From: Tetracentron sinense
Taxonomy: Eukaryota > Streptophyta > Magnoliopsida > Trochodendrales > Trochodendraceae
Length of the DNA stretch: 64,000 nt
Assembly: GCA_015143295.1 (NCBI GenBank)
Contig: CM026570.1
Coordinates: 2,876,047-2,940,046, forward strand
Direction of reading: 5' to 3'
Shown in pieces: positions 1 through 10,935 of this stretch. The position numbers and the translations under genes were made by a program. Position 1 is the stretch's first letter. Every line of letters starts with the position of its first letter. The notes beneath the pieces were generated by a model, which worked only from the letters and a program-made list of their open reading frames with translations, was not told the origin of the DNA and ran no database searches.

Positions 1-27
1 CCTGTAATGTCTGTGAAGATTTTTTTG

Positions 28-185
28 AATATATGACAATGAAAGAACTCTTTGTAATTTTGGAGAAGATCATTGTGTTGCAATTGATTAACATATGACA
101 ATCAAAATACACATTCTAATTTTGGCGAACATTTTCATGTTATTATGAACATATGATAATCGAAGAACGGTTCGTTATTTTGTTA
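28..185. repeat. Short tandem repeat, about three degenerate copies of ~60 bp
   Basis: Three successive copies share the frame 'gaa(c/t)atatgacaat', then a variable stretch, then 'taattttgg', with a period near 60 bp. The copies have clearly diverged. No coding sense is visible. Confidence 0.55.
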
Positions 186-189
186 TCTT

Positions 190-780
190 GTAGAACGCTG
201 TTATTGCCGGTGTATTTACTCAGGCGATGTCCATACCCGCATGGGATTTATAGAAGAATTTGATAAAACCCCTTGTTTTTGGGGCTCCATGGCTAGTTGC
301 AGTTTCACACTAGGGTCATCTCGGTTAAAAACCGTATTTCAAAAAATAAATGATTAGTTTTTAAGAAGTGCGAATGGAAGGTCGCAATGTTTACTCAGCC
401 AGTGTGTTTACTCGCTCGCGCGACGTTGTAAGTCAGCCATCAATTAGTGTTCCCATGCTACGACGGCTAATATCTGTCTCAAGCCTTCATCCTCACCCCA
501 ACAGTCTTCAACCGGTGTAATTTTCCTCCAACGCTCATTTGAGAGCTTTATATATAGTTTTTGGATAAATAACATAACGCTTTTATTGAGGATGGTTTCC
601 CAGCTTTATACCTGTGGATATTGTTACATGCTGAAAATGGGTTAACAGTCCTCAATTGCCAACTGCTCAACCTCAAACTTCATCGGGCAATTGAAAAAAT
701 TCCAGGAACGCAGTAGGCCATCAGGGAATGCAAATATAGGCCATCAGGGAATGCAAATACAGTCACCATTGACATTCGGT
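190..780. other. Non-coding stretch, nothing recognised
   Basis: I see no gene, RNA or element end here. A short open frame starting at 691 has no recognisable protein character. It partly overlaps the start of the inverted arm at 781. Confidence 0.5.
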
Positions 781-1170
781 TTCAATTTTAGGCTATTTTG
801 GGTAGAACATTCTTTTGGGAGTAACACTTCCATACATCATTTCTTCTCTCTTCTTTGTATTTCATTTGTTCTCTCTAATTCAAATTTTAGATTTGTCATC
901 CTTGGGTTGTGATACTAATTTAAATTTCTTGTTACATCACTTATTTGCAGACTATATCAAAATGTTTTTCATATTGATGTGTTTGAATTGTGATTCAGGA
1001 AAGAAGACTAGTCATCCTGGAGTGTTGCTTGCTTCTAATGGTAGTCTAGGAGCGAAGGCATGAAGGAAAACATAGGGAGCATGGAGAGAGGAGGGGTGTT
1101 GCATCTAATGGTAGCCTGGGGCTCAAAGAAATGATTGGCTGTATAAGAATTTTGGGGGAAGAAACGAATG
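781..1170 (+). repeat. Left arm of a large inverted repeat (copy of the 3' region of the Ulp1-type element)
   Basis: Read on the plus strand, this stretch matches the minus strand of 5690-6050. Shared landmarks in order are 'cttgggttgtgatacta', 'catcacttatttgca', 'atatcaaaatg', 'gtgtttgaattgtg', 'catggagaga' and 'ttttggggga'. Identity is roughly 80% by eye, with small indels. The right arm lies just downstream of the minus-strand Ulp1-type gene, so this left arm is probably the tail of a second, truncated copy in opposite orientation. The weak open frame (Leu-Leu-His-His-Leu-Phe-Ala…Gly-Val-Leu-Leu) is conserved between the arms and may be a decayed last exon. Confidence 0.7.
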
Positions 1171-1574
1171 ACTCTATATGAATAGCTCTATTTTTTTAGA
1201 ACTCTTGTAAACTTGAATTTAACATTAAGGATCATGTGATTTTGTAATTGGTGAGAATTGCTTAAATGTTATTTGTTGGGATTGGCAGTTGCGTTACACA
1301 ATAACAAAATGGCTCTCAGGTGGATGTATGAACTTTTTAATGTAATAAACTACAGCTTTCCGATACAATCTCATTGTACCTTTTAGCAACTATAAAATGA
1401 TATACTGGATTAACAAATATAGCTAGTATGGATTGTTGGTCACCCGAAAGCAAACATGGGGCTATAATGTAGGTGCTGAAACTGAAAGCAGCTATATCAT
1501 CATCAAGATATGTCGCTCGAGTGGTTTAAGACTACTTCATAATGACCCTAGAAGTCTAAATTTCATTTCTCCTT
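1171..1574. other. AT-rich non-coding spacer
   Basis: No gene or element boundary is recognisable between the inverted arm and the first satellite array. Confidence 0.5.
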
Positions 1575-3400
1575 AAAAAAGAACTCATTTTTTTTCATGA
1601 AAAGACTTAAATGTACCCCTTCGAGTAATAATAACCTTGGGTGCAACTTTTTCGAGGAGGGGATCATCTATGAGTAAAAATTGAGATACATTTAAGCCTT
1701 TCATAAGAAAAAATTGGATCATCTTTGAGTAAAATTGAATTTTGGACTCTTAGAGCCAACTTCGGTCTGTTTCCGAGGCCTCAGGGCTAATTGGAGTTGC
1801 ACCTCAGTTGCATCGTCCTCAATAGAGTTGCACCCAAGGTTTTTTTTTACTTATTGTGATACATTTAAGGCTTTTATGAAAAAAAATAGGATCATCTTTG
1901 AGTAAAATTGGATTTTGGCTTCTTAGGGCAAACTTCGGTCTGTTTCGGAGGCCTCGGGGATAGTTGGAGTTGCACCTTAGTTGCACCCTCCTCAATAGAG
2001 TTGCATCCAAATTTGTTTTCACTCTTTGGGATATATTGAAGTCTTTCATAAAAAAAAAATGGGGTCATCTTTGAGGAAAATTGGATTTTGGACTCTAGGG
2101 TCAACTTCAGTCTGTTTCGGAGGCCCAGGGCTAGTTGGAGTTGCACCTCAGTTGCACCCAAGGTTTTTTTCATTCATTGAAATATATTGAAGCTTTAAAA
2201 CAAAAAAAATGGGGTCATCTTTGAGGAAAATTGGATATTGGATTCTTAGGGCAAACTTCGGTCTGTTTCGAAAGTCTCAGGGCTAGTTGGAGTTGCACCT
2301 CAGTTGCACCCTCCTCAATAGAGTTGCACTCAAGGTTTTTCTCACTCATTGGGATATATTTAAGCCTTTCATAAAAAAAAATAGGGTCATTTCTTAGGAA
2401 AATTAGATTTTGGACTCTTAAGGGAAACTTCGGTTTGTTTCGGAGGCCTCAGGGCTAGTTGGAGTTGCAACTCAGTTGCACCTTCCTCAATAGAGTTGCA
2501 CCCAAGGTTTTTTATACTCATTGAGATAAATTTAAGTCTTTCATAAGAAAAAATAGGATCATTTTTGAGTAAAATTGGATTTTGGACTCTTAGGATAAAC
2601 TTCAGTCTGTTTTGGAGGCCTTAGGGCTAGTTGGAGTTGCACCTCAGTTGCACTCTCCTCAATAAAGTTGCACCCAAGGTTTTTTTTACTCATTGAGATA
2701 CATTTAAGCCTTTAATCTAAAAAATAGGGTCATCTTGAAGAAAAATCTGAATGAAGGTATAATATTGTCAACTTTGATCTATTTTTGAGGCCTCAAGGCT
2801 TGTTGGAGTTGCACCTCAGTTACACTGCCCTCAATAGAGTTGCACTCAAGGTTTTCTTCACTCATTGGGATACATTTAAGCCTCTCATCAGAAAAAATGG
2901 GATCATCTTTGAGTAAAATTGGATTTTGGACTCTTAGAGCCAACTTCGGTTTGTTTTCGAGGCCACAAGGTTAGTTGAAGTTGCACCTCAGTTGCACCGT
3001 CTTCAATAGAGTTGCACCCAAGGTTTTTTTTACTCCTTGGTATATATTTAAGCCATTGATCAGAAAAAATGAGATCATCTTTAAGCTTCAGATATATTTT
3101 GGAATCTTAGAGCCAACTACGGTCTTATTTCGAGGCCTCAGGGCTTGTTGGAGTTGCACCTCAGTTGCACCGTTCTCAATAAAGTTGTACCCAAGATTTT
3201 TTTCACTCATTGGGATACATTTAAACCTTTCATCAGAAAAAATGGGATCATCTTTGAGTAAAATTGGATTTTGGACTCTTAGAGCCAACTTTGGTCTGTT
3301 TCCGAGGCCTTGGGGCTAGTTGGAGTTGCACCGTCTTCAATAGAGTTGCACCCAAGGTTTTTTTCACTCTTTGTGATACATTTAAGCCTTTTATAAGAAA
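1575..3400 (+). repeat. Satellite array A, ~172-bp monomer, about ten copies
   Basis: The landmark 'caatagagttgca' recurs near 1820, 1993, 2316, 2488, 2660, 2832, 3004, 3178 and 3339, with a degenerate copy near 2155. The period is therefore about 172 bp. Each monomer contains 'gttgcacctcagttgcacc', a T-run, 'cataagaaaaaa', 'gatcatctttgag' and 'aacttcggtctgttt'. Copies differ by scattered substitutions and small indels. Short open frames within the array are by-products of the repeat and carry no recognisable domain. The monomer length is close to one nucleosome repeat, as in many plant satellites. Confidence 0.9.
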
Positions 3401-3654
3401 TGGGATGCCCCACCCAAATCAAAGAAGAAAAAATGGTGCGAGGGGGTCGGGAGATCAGCCGAGAACCGTAAACAAGAAAGAGAGGAAACTTACAAGGACG
3501 ATGGGGGGTTGCAACGGATGATCCAAGGGGAAAAACGGCCTCCGATAGATATTGGAGGGAGAGAAGAGAAGAGGAGAAGGCAGGTGAAGAGTGGACAGTG
3601 GAGAGGTAGAGGATGACCCCATGGGGGAAATCCGAACTGTAAAAGAATCAGAAT
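3401..3654. other. Purine-rich junction between satellite array A and the palindrome array
   Basis: A GA-rich unique stretch (about 3420-3640) separates the last monomer from the first GATCG palindromes. No gene is seen. Confidence 0.5.
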
Positions 3655-4380
3655 CGTGAGTTTACGACCGATCGTAGATTACCGTACGAACGATCGTAAA
3701 TGGAACCATGTATTTGGCCAAATGAAAGGGACTCTACGATCGTTCGTATTTATTCTACGATCGTTCGTAGGTGTTCTACGATCGTTCGTAGGTGTTATAC
3801 GATCGATCGTAATATAAACAGAAAGTTTGCCTCTTTACTGTGAATCTACGATCGATCGTAGATATTCTACGATCGATCGTAAACGGAACAGAGAGTTTAC
3901 CTCTTTTCTGTGATTTTACGATCGTTTGTAGGTGTGTTACGATCGATCGTAACCCCGATTATTATTTATTTTTGGAATATGAAAATTGGGGGGTGGGATA
4001 CTTGGAACCCATCCAAAAAATCGACCCGACTTTTACGATCGATCGTAAATGGAACCATGTAATTGGCCAAATTGAAAGCGACTCCCCAATCGTTCGTATG
4101 TGTTCAACGATCGTTCGTATGTGTTCAACGATCGTTCGTAGGTGTTATACGATCGATCGTAATATAAACAGAAAGTTTGCCTATTTACTGTAATTCTACG
4201 ATCGTTCGTAGATATCCTACGATCGATCGTAAACGGAACAGAGAGTTTGCCTGTGATTTTACGATCGTTCGTATGTGTTCTACGATCGATCGTAAAATGA
4301 ACAGAGAGTTTGCCTCATTACTGTGATTTTACGATCGTTCGTCGGTGTGCTACGATCGATCGTAACCCCGAAATTTATTT
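3655..4380. repeat. Array of short palindromes (TACGATCGATCGTA and TACGATCGTTCGTA)
   Basis: About twenty near-palindromic 14-mers are spread over 725 bp, separated by short phrases such as 'ggtgtt', 'gatatt' and 'aaacggaacagagagttt'. A higher-order repeat of about 348 bp is visible: 'ggaaccatgta.ttggccaaat' occurs near 3701 and again near 4049, each followed by the same order of palindromes. The two palindrome forms alternate, with the perfect one usually second in a pair. No protein-coding sense is seen. The array is the centre of the inverted satellite locus. Confidence 0.9.
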
Positions 4381-4439
4381 ATTTTTTTTAGTTTTAAAAC
4401 TGGAGGGTGGGACTCGAATTTGGCCAAATGCATCCAAGC

Positions 4440-5245
4440 AAAAATCACCTTGGGTGCAACTCCATCGAGGAGGGTGCAACAGAGGTGCAACTCGAATTAG
4501 CCCTAAGGCCTCGTAAACACACCCAAGTTGACATTAAGGGTCCAAACTCGGATTTTCCTTAAAGATGACCCCATTTTTTTTTATGAAAGGGTTAAATGCA
4601 TCCAAATGAGCGAAAAAAACCTTGGGTGCAACTCCATCGAGGATGGTGCAACAGAGGTGCAACTCGAACTAGCCCTAAGGCCTCGTAAACACACCCAAGT
4701 TGACATTAAGGGTCCAAACTCGGATTTTCCTTAAAGATGACCCAATTTATTTTTGATGAAAGGCTTAAATGCATCAAAATAAGCGAAAAAAATCTTGGGT
4801 GCAACTCCATCGATGAGGGTGCAACAGAGGTGCAACTCGAAGTAGCCCTAAGGCCTCGTAAACACACCCAAGTTGACATTAAGGGTTCAAACTCGGATTT
4901 TCCTTAAAGATGACCCCATTTTTTTTATGAAATGGTTAAATGCATCCAAATGAGCGAAAAAAACCTTGGGTGCAACTCCATCGAGGAGGGTGCAACAGAG
5001 GTGCAACTCGAACTAGCCCTAAGGCCTCGTAAACACACCCAAGTTGACATTAAGGGTCCTAACTCGGATTTTCCTTAAAGATGACCCCATTTTTTTTGAT
5101 GAAAGGCTTAAATGCATCAAATGAGTGAAAAAACACATTGGGTGCAACTCTGTTGAAGACGGTGCGACTGAGGTGTAACTACAACTAGCCTATTCGGCCT
5201 TCCAAAATACACCGAAGTTGCACCTAGGAGTCCAAAATCCAATTT
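4440..5245 (-). repeat. Satellite array B, the same ~172-bp monomer inverted, about five copies
   Basis: 'gggtgcaactccatcgagg' and its variants start near 4452, 4624, 4797, 4968 and 5139, so the period is 171-173 bp. Reverse-complemented, the monomer reads like array A: 'gttgcacctctgttgcacc', 'ggagttgcacccaagg', a T-run, 'ggggtcatctttaagg'. Copies within B resemble each other more than they resemble A, which suggests local homogenisation. The last copy, near 5139-5245, is the most diverged and the closest to array A. Confidence 0.88.
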
Positions 5246-5249
5246 TTCT

Positions 5250-5440
5250 TGATACTCAATCGAGCGAGTTTAAATCGGTTTGTACTCATACATCATGTCG
5301 CATTTTTGTGTCATTTTTCTCTCCAGCAAGATTTATGGTCGCTCGAGCGAGCATGGTTTTGTTGTGACTCAAATACCAGTTGCGAAGTTATATCCCATCT
5401 GTTCGAGCGTGATTTATACTGCACGAGCGAGAATACACAG
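5250..5440. repeat. Dispersed CGAGCGAG words, one in a perfect 12-bp inverted form
   Basis: The words 'atcgagcgag', 'gctcgagcgagc', 'ttcgagcgtg' and 'cacgagcgag' occur about every 40-80 bp. The layout resembles the GATCG palindrome array to the left but uses a different core. No coding sense is seen. Confidence 0.5.
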
Positions 5441-5689
5441 AATTACCAGAATTACTAATTTTCCCAGATTCAGCTAGTGATATGTTATTCCTTTCAGGAT
5501 CCCCCCAAGGAACATTAGCGCATGCTTACAATGTCATTCTTTGTGACTTTAACAAGATTGCATGATATAATTATATAATTATGAACATTTGGTTGGGACT
5601 GGCACTTGCAAAATAGAAAATTTCATATAAATGTCAACTATAAAAATCATATACAAGACAACTCTATTGAATCCTTGAACAATTCAAAT
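5441..5689. other. Short non-coding spacer inside the inverted locus
   Basis: No gene is recognised. The phrase 'ggttgggactggca' near 5591 resembles 'gttgggattggca' near 1277 in the same orientation, so the two flanks share more than the inverted arms. Confidence 0.4.
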
Positions 5690-6050
5690 TGTACAAGGGC
5701 TGACACCGTTACAAAGCCTTTCCCCAAAAATTTTATACAACATGTCACCCCCTATCTACCATTACAATGCCCATTCTCTCTCCATGCTGCTTATGTTTTC
5801 CTCCATTGCACCTTTGCTCCCGAACCACCATTCCAAGCAAAACACCTGGATGACGAGTCTTCTTCTTTCTGAGACACAATTCAAACACACCAATATGAAT
5901 AAGCATTTTGATATTGTTTGCAAATAAGTGATGCAACAAACAATTTAAAATAGTATCACAACCCAAAGATGAAAAATCTATTATTTGAATTAGTAGGATA
6001 ACCCAAGGATGACAAATCTACAATTTCGAATAGTATCACAATCCAACAAA
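5690..6050 (-). repeat. Right arm of the large inverted repeat, 3' flank of the Ulp1-type gene
   Basis: This is the reverse complement of the 781-1170 arm, with the same landmarks in the same order. It lies immediately downstream of the minus-strand Ulp1-type gene and is probably that element's 3' untranslated or last-exon region. The phrase 'cttgggtt(a/g)t…tacta' is itself repeated inside this arm (5945-6050). Confidence 0.7.
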
Positions 6051-6519
6051 CAATTCCCATCCGTCATCACCTTAATGTCAAAGACAATTCCTCTAATCTA
6101 CATGCATGCAATAATGGCTCACTCCTCATGCTTGGTATATACAAAACTAGGACACTCCTATTTCCAACCAACAATATTCAACGGCTGCTCTCACCTTGAA
6201 GTTGAAGTGAGGTGAATGAAAGGAAAAAATATCACCAACAACAATGGTACCCCTATCGCGGACATTCCTACAAAAACACAAAATATGTTTGGTGGATATA
6301 GCAAATAAATCTCATAGATGATCCTCAATAAATAACAACATTCTTACTCGATTTAGTGGAGATAGCAATAGAGACACAGCTATCTTATCCTTGTAGGCTT
6401 CAATATCTCCCTGCTTGCAAATACAAATTTATCATTAATTAATAACAGAAATATCAGCGTGTATGTAACACCCGTTAAACATGAAGTCATACTTGACTGA
6501 ATGAGATACTGTTAGGCTC
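6051..6519 (-). other. Possible additional 3' exons or 3' flank of the Ulp1-type gene
   Basis: On the minus strand a stretch near 6420-6350 reads Gly-Asp-Ile-Glu-Ala-Tyr-Lys-Asp-Lys-Ile-Ala then Leu-Leu-Leu-Ser-Pro. That is the kind of sequence that follows the catalytic cysteine in plant Ulp1-like transposon proteases. A further readable piece lies near 6270-6200. Both lie beyond the stop at 6520-6522. They may be original coding exons now out of use, or used through a splice I cannot define. Confidence 0.45.
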
Positions 6520-9426
6520 TCAATTCCAGTACTCGATGTAGCCGATCATAAATATCCCGCAATCCGTACTGTAAAATGCCAACATTATAACGATGACCCC
6601 AAAATGATTTAAACAAATACTTAGATATAAAAAGACTCATTGAAGGGATTTATCACGAGTTTTGTTGTTGTGGTACGCTCTTCTCGTATTCACAATCTCA
6701 ATCTCTAAAATTATAAGAATGGCCACCTTCCAATTGTTTCCCTTGAGATACATATTCTAATCCCGCCAACTGAAAAATCAATGAATGATGAAGGTTATAT
6801 AACATCACTAAATAAAATTATATGTTTATTTTTTTTACTTACAAGTGTGCGTATTTCTAGTGCAATTTTTTCAGTCCGGCGTGGTCTCATTGAATCAAGT
6901 ATTGTAACCTTCCTACAAAGGAGGTCAACCTCTACCAAATACCAATGGACCCCACTCCGATTTACGGGTATAAAGACCTATAAAATACGAATGCAGAAAT
7001 ATTACAATTGATTCCATTTTTAATGTAAAATAAGTTGTAAATTTGTTAAACATGCGAAGAAAAATAAGGTGTACCCTATCACTCTTATAGATGTCAAAGC
7101 CCGCGGAGTTTGTGTGAACAGGGACCCCATAAGAAAACTTCCGCTCCATCACACATTTTCTCATGAATTGGTGTAGATGGGAGGACCCATAATAGGTTCT
7201 CTTCTGATGTGGAGGTCCCCATTCACGCTGTTGGTTGTCAAGTATGCGCATATATGCATCAATAACCTACAAAATAAAGATAATGAGTTATAATTTTCGT
7301 CTTATGTTACGACCAGAGTTATAATTATTTAACATGCATTGTTGATAGACTCACCATATCATCCAACAGGCCACCGGGCTCTAATGTCTTAAAAGCAGCC
7401 CTGTAGACAAATGCCTCGTCTATGCATACCACGATATCACTGCATTTTTTAAGACAATAATCAATAGATTATATCCATACGTGTATAGTGGTTTAAAACA
7501 ATAATCAAATTAGTAGCTTACCTCATACTACGAATACCATCACAACGTTGAGCATCATCAACTGCAGCTTTTTGAGAAGCAGTCAAGCTCGGAAAAAGGG
7601 AAGGCCGTACATGTGGGTCTCGAGCAAGGGTAGAAATCACCTTTCGCGGCTTCATCTTCTGATGGGTCGGTAAGTCCTCCGCATATGATTTATAACACTC
7701 TGTTTTATGGGGTCTACTCTTAACCCGACTATTAATTGCAACTCGTTTTCCCACTGTGCTACCTAACTTGTTCATCTCCTTTGAGTCAGATATCAAGGGA
7801 TGGACGGCACCTAACAGGAACACGCAACAAATCTTAGTACTCAAAATTGGATTTTAGCACATGAATATAAAAATAAAATAAACTATACATTTACATACTT
7901 CGTTTCACAGGACTTTCAGAAACATATATCGAGTCCTGTAGAGATCTTTTGTTGAACTCATTTTGAGTTGAGTTTTCTTTCTTAGCTAGCTGCTCTCGGA
8001 GGGTGTCAATAATAGTGTCCTGTGTAGCAATCTTCTGGTGAAGATCCTCAATAACAAATGACATTTGGGTATCGTGCAGCTCCCTCCGTGTAAGTTCTTT
8101 CTCTACTTCAACACGCCAAGCTGCTTGCTCACCAACAATGCGTTGCAAGTCTGAGATTTGCTCCAACGCTTTTGATAAGAGTTCTGTCATGTCATTATGC
8201 TAATCCGAAGTGGAAAATTATCAAATTAGTTATAGTTCCATAAGACATCAATTAAGATTCTTGAACTTTAGTAAGGTGCATCAACTAAAATGGAGGTGAG
8301 GTGCACACATGCAAATGCTCATCTCTAACTCCGGAAGCTAAATTAGGCAACCCTTCAGAAGACACCAACAATGGGTGCTCATCCCCAAGGGTTTTTTCGT
8401 CCACATTTGTAGACACATGACAAGGGACGATCTGCAATAACATTTCAAATTCAAATCACACATACAATTAATGATGATAATAGCAATACTAATGTGACGA
8501 GAATCACCTCCTTAACCGAATTCTCAGCCCCATCCTTAGGAAGTCTTTTCAATAATCGCTTCACTTCCCTCAATTGTTTTTCTTTAACAGTAGGATGAAG
8601 GTATAACACCAGCTCTTTAGGTTCCATGAGGTACTTTTCCCTTAAATTGAACATTTCTTCTGTCCAACTTAAGAACCGCGGGATTTGTTGTCTTAACAAC
8701 TTCTTCTCACCCTCTTGTATTGGCCCCACATGCTCCATGTACCAATACTAGTTAATAGAAAAGGATATCAGGATTTTATGCTTATGAATCAATATTACAA
8801 TGTTTAAAAATTGGAACAAAGCGTACCTGTAAAAACACAACAAACCCCCCAACATTTGCCACTTTTCCATGCTTCACTCTACAGATAGCCTCTACAAGTG
8901 TCGAGTATGCAAATTCCCCCCATGCAATCTTTTTTACGGTTTTCATTTCAACCAAGCCATACAAATACTTCTCTGACACATATTGTTTGGCATGAGGGAC
9001 AAACAACGTGCATAGTGCAAAGAGGATGAAGGTCCTTTGAAAGGTCTCACCGCTATCCCCTGCTTTCAGCATCTTTTCCAATGTCCCCTTGTAAATATAT
9101 CCACCTTTAACTTCGTAAAGGTCACGTAGCTCTCTGATTGAATCATCGTTTCCCTCCAAAACGATTCGAGATCCAACCACCGGCAACCCGAAACACAATA
9201 CCATGTCTGTAAGAGATATGGGTACTGTAGTATTGTCCACCATGACTGCACCACTATTCGGAGAGTAGTGCTCCACAACGAAGTCGATAATATGGCGTCG
9301 CAAATGTATCTTCCCATGTATATGCAACAAAGAACCTAAGCCAATGCTGGAAATAGCATCTTTTTGTTCAATAGAAAATTCTTTCGCGACGTTGTAAAAT
9401 GCAGACGGTGAACACCTGTATAGCAT
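6520..9426 (-). pseudogene. Ulp1/C48-type protease gene with an N-terminal plant-mobile-domain-like region (transposon-borne, probably inactive)
   Basis: Ten minus-strand exons join in phase: 9426-8827, 8747-8508, 8431-8309, 8199-7899, 7810-7522, 7439-7355, 7266-7075, 6977-6843, 6769-6657 and 6568-6520 (709 codons with the final stop). The first exon resembles the mobile-domain or DUF1985-like N-termini found before Ulp1 domains in plant Mutator-type elements. Exon 4 is a likely coiled coil (heptads, Glu/Gln/Leu-rich). The last four exons form a C48 peptidase fold: DAYMRILDN, then VHWYLVEVD with the catalytic His, ILDS with the Asp, and PQQQNSTDCGIF with the oxyanion Gln and nucleophile Cys. 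C48 enzymes process or remove SUMO-like modifiers. An in-frame TGA at 6698-6700, where the family often has Trp, would truncate the protein before the Cys. The open frame runs a little upstream of the chosen ATG. No terminal repeats or target duplication were found, so assignment to a Mutator-type element is inferred from family knowledge. Confidence 0.72.
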
Positions 9427-10644
9427 TTTAGCTAACCTTCTACCATTATGAGTAACAAATCAGAGAGCATATAAAGATAAGAGTGCATTTAAAATAAATA
9501 ATGTGCACAAGAGCTATAAAATGATATGTTTATCTTCAATTATTCCAAAATAAACGGGTGCAAGATCTACTTCTCGCATGACAGTCTTAGGTAAAATGAG
9601 AGAATACCTAAAATATCAATTTTGTTTCTGGAAGGAGTAGATCTTGTTACAACACAGATGGAAGGATTTCATATGAACAAGAGAGAAAACTTTTTATTTT
9701 TCTACAAACAAGTTGCTACAAACAAGTAGCTCAATAATTTCATATGAACATATATTGCTACAAACAAGCTTGTTACAACACAGATGGAAGGAGTAAGCAT
9801 TAAAGTGGGTATGTGGCTAATTCCTGTGGGTTCCACGAGAAATTATTGAGGAATACTCAACAAGAGAGAAAACTTTTTATTTTTGTCATAGATACGCAGT
9901 TAGCCCGCAACCCTGATCAATGGGGTGGTGCCTAGCAGATAGTACCCATGGGGCAAGTAATGCTTTCCTATTTTTATTATCTTTCAAGTGAGCTCAATTG
10001 TGTTGCACCTATTTTGTTTCTGGTTCGTATAATGTGTTAGCTTCAAAGGATACTTTGGTATCATTTCGCTACCCTTTCATAATCTCGTAAGAAGAATAAA
10101 GGGTCAGTCACAGCCACACTCTAATTGTATCTACTCTGAAAATTCTTGAGCTTACTGAGATGACAACACTTACACCCTCTCTCAATGGAGCGACAAAGCG
10201 AAACTTTGCCTTCGTTTTAGTTCTATGGAGCAACTGATTGAAGTTGAAGGGTCAGCTCTCTCATTTTATCATGCATAGATTGAAGGTAATATCAATCATT
10301 ATTTCAATATATCATGTGAACAAAGGCAATTGAGTTATTTTCAAGTAAAACTCTTAACAAACATTAGTACAATCTAAGGGGACACTTGTGTTCGTCAAAA
10401 TCTCAATAATGCTAGACTAGGATTTATATAATAGTTACAAGAGGAATGCTATCCCCGATTGCATTTACATACTCACCCTTTTATTTATATAACCCAAGAA
10501 GTTGAAAGTATGAAAACATGGATTGAGGTTAGCATTCCTTCATTTTTATTTATTTATTTTGTAAGTAGATAACTTCTTTGACAATTACAAGTTATGTACA
10601 AATGAATAACTCGGCCCTGTTCGCACTTGGGGAAGATCCCTTGG
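9427..10644. other. Non-coding upstream region with short duplications
   Basis: Between 9545 and 9900 two phrases occur twice: 'cttgttacaacacagatgga' (near 9650 and 9770) and 'aacaagagagaaaactttt' (near 9674 and 9858). 'gctacaaacaag' is also repeated. The rest shows no gene. This is the 5' flank of the Ulp1-type gene, but no clear promoter or element end is visible. Confidence 0.55.
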
Positions 10645-10935
10645 AGATAAATGTCGACGGATACTGATGTTCAGTGTCTTTTGGTCAAGGTCATGAGCAC
10701 TTCAATTAGCTGATCTAGGGATAAACTTAAAGATTACAGTGATACTGCTTTGCCGCAGAAAATTGATATCCACAACAATATGATGAAATTCAACATTCAC
10801 TATCATCGATCTCCGCATTCAAGAAGTATATGATTGCTTTAGAGTGAGATTCCACTACCACCTGTGGCTGTGGCCAATGGTGGGATATTGCCAATTGAAC
10901 ACCAGCCCGGATGGCTTCTGCTAGGATTTTTTTCA
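10645..10935 (-). pseudogene. LINE-type RNase H-like (RVT_3) fragment
   Basis: On the minus strand from 10935 the frame reads LAEAIRAGVQLAISHHW, then VVVESHSKAIIYFLNAEIDD, then FKFIPRSAN with a stop and SAHDL. This is the order seen in plant RVT_3 RNase H domains: the EA-[IL]-x-x-G helix, the v-E-S-D-S strand and the R-x-x-N-x-x-A-H-x-L-A end. The DS position reads HS here. At least one stop (TGA after RSAN) and frame damage are present. It could come from an L1-type LINE or a host RVT_3 gene; a LINE is more likely given similar pieces elsewhere in the window. Confidence 0.6.

Noticed and set aside
1819-3521. Several open frames of 60-115 codons within the satellite array
   Set aside because: They repeat the same peptide with each monomer, occur on both strands and show no domain, so they are by-products of the repeat.
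3655-4380. CRISPR-like look of regularly spaced short palindromic repeats
   Set aside because: The setting is a plant nuclear genome. The units are 14-bp words with shared, not unique, linkers, and there are no cas genes. It is a higher-order tandem repeat.
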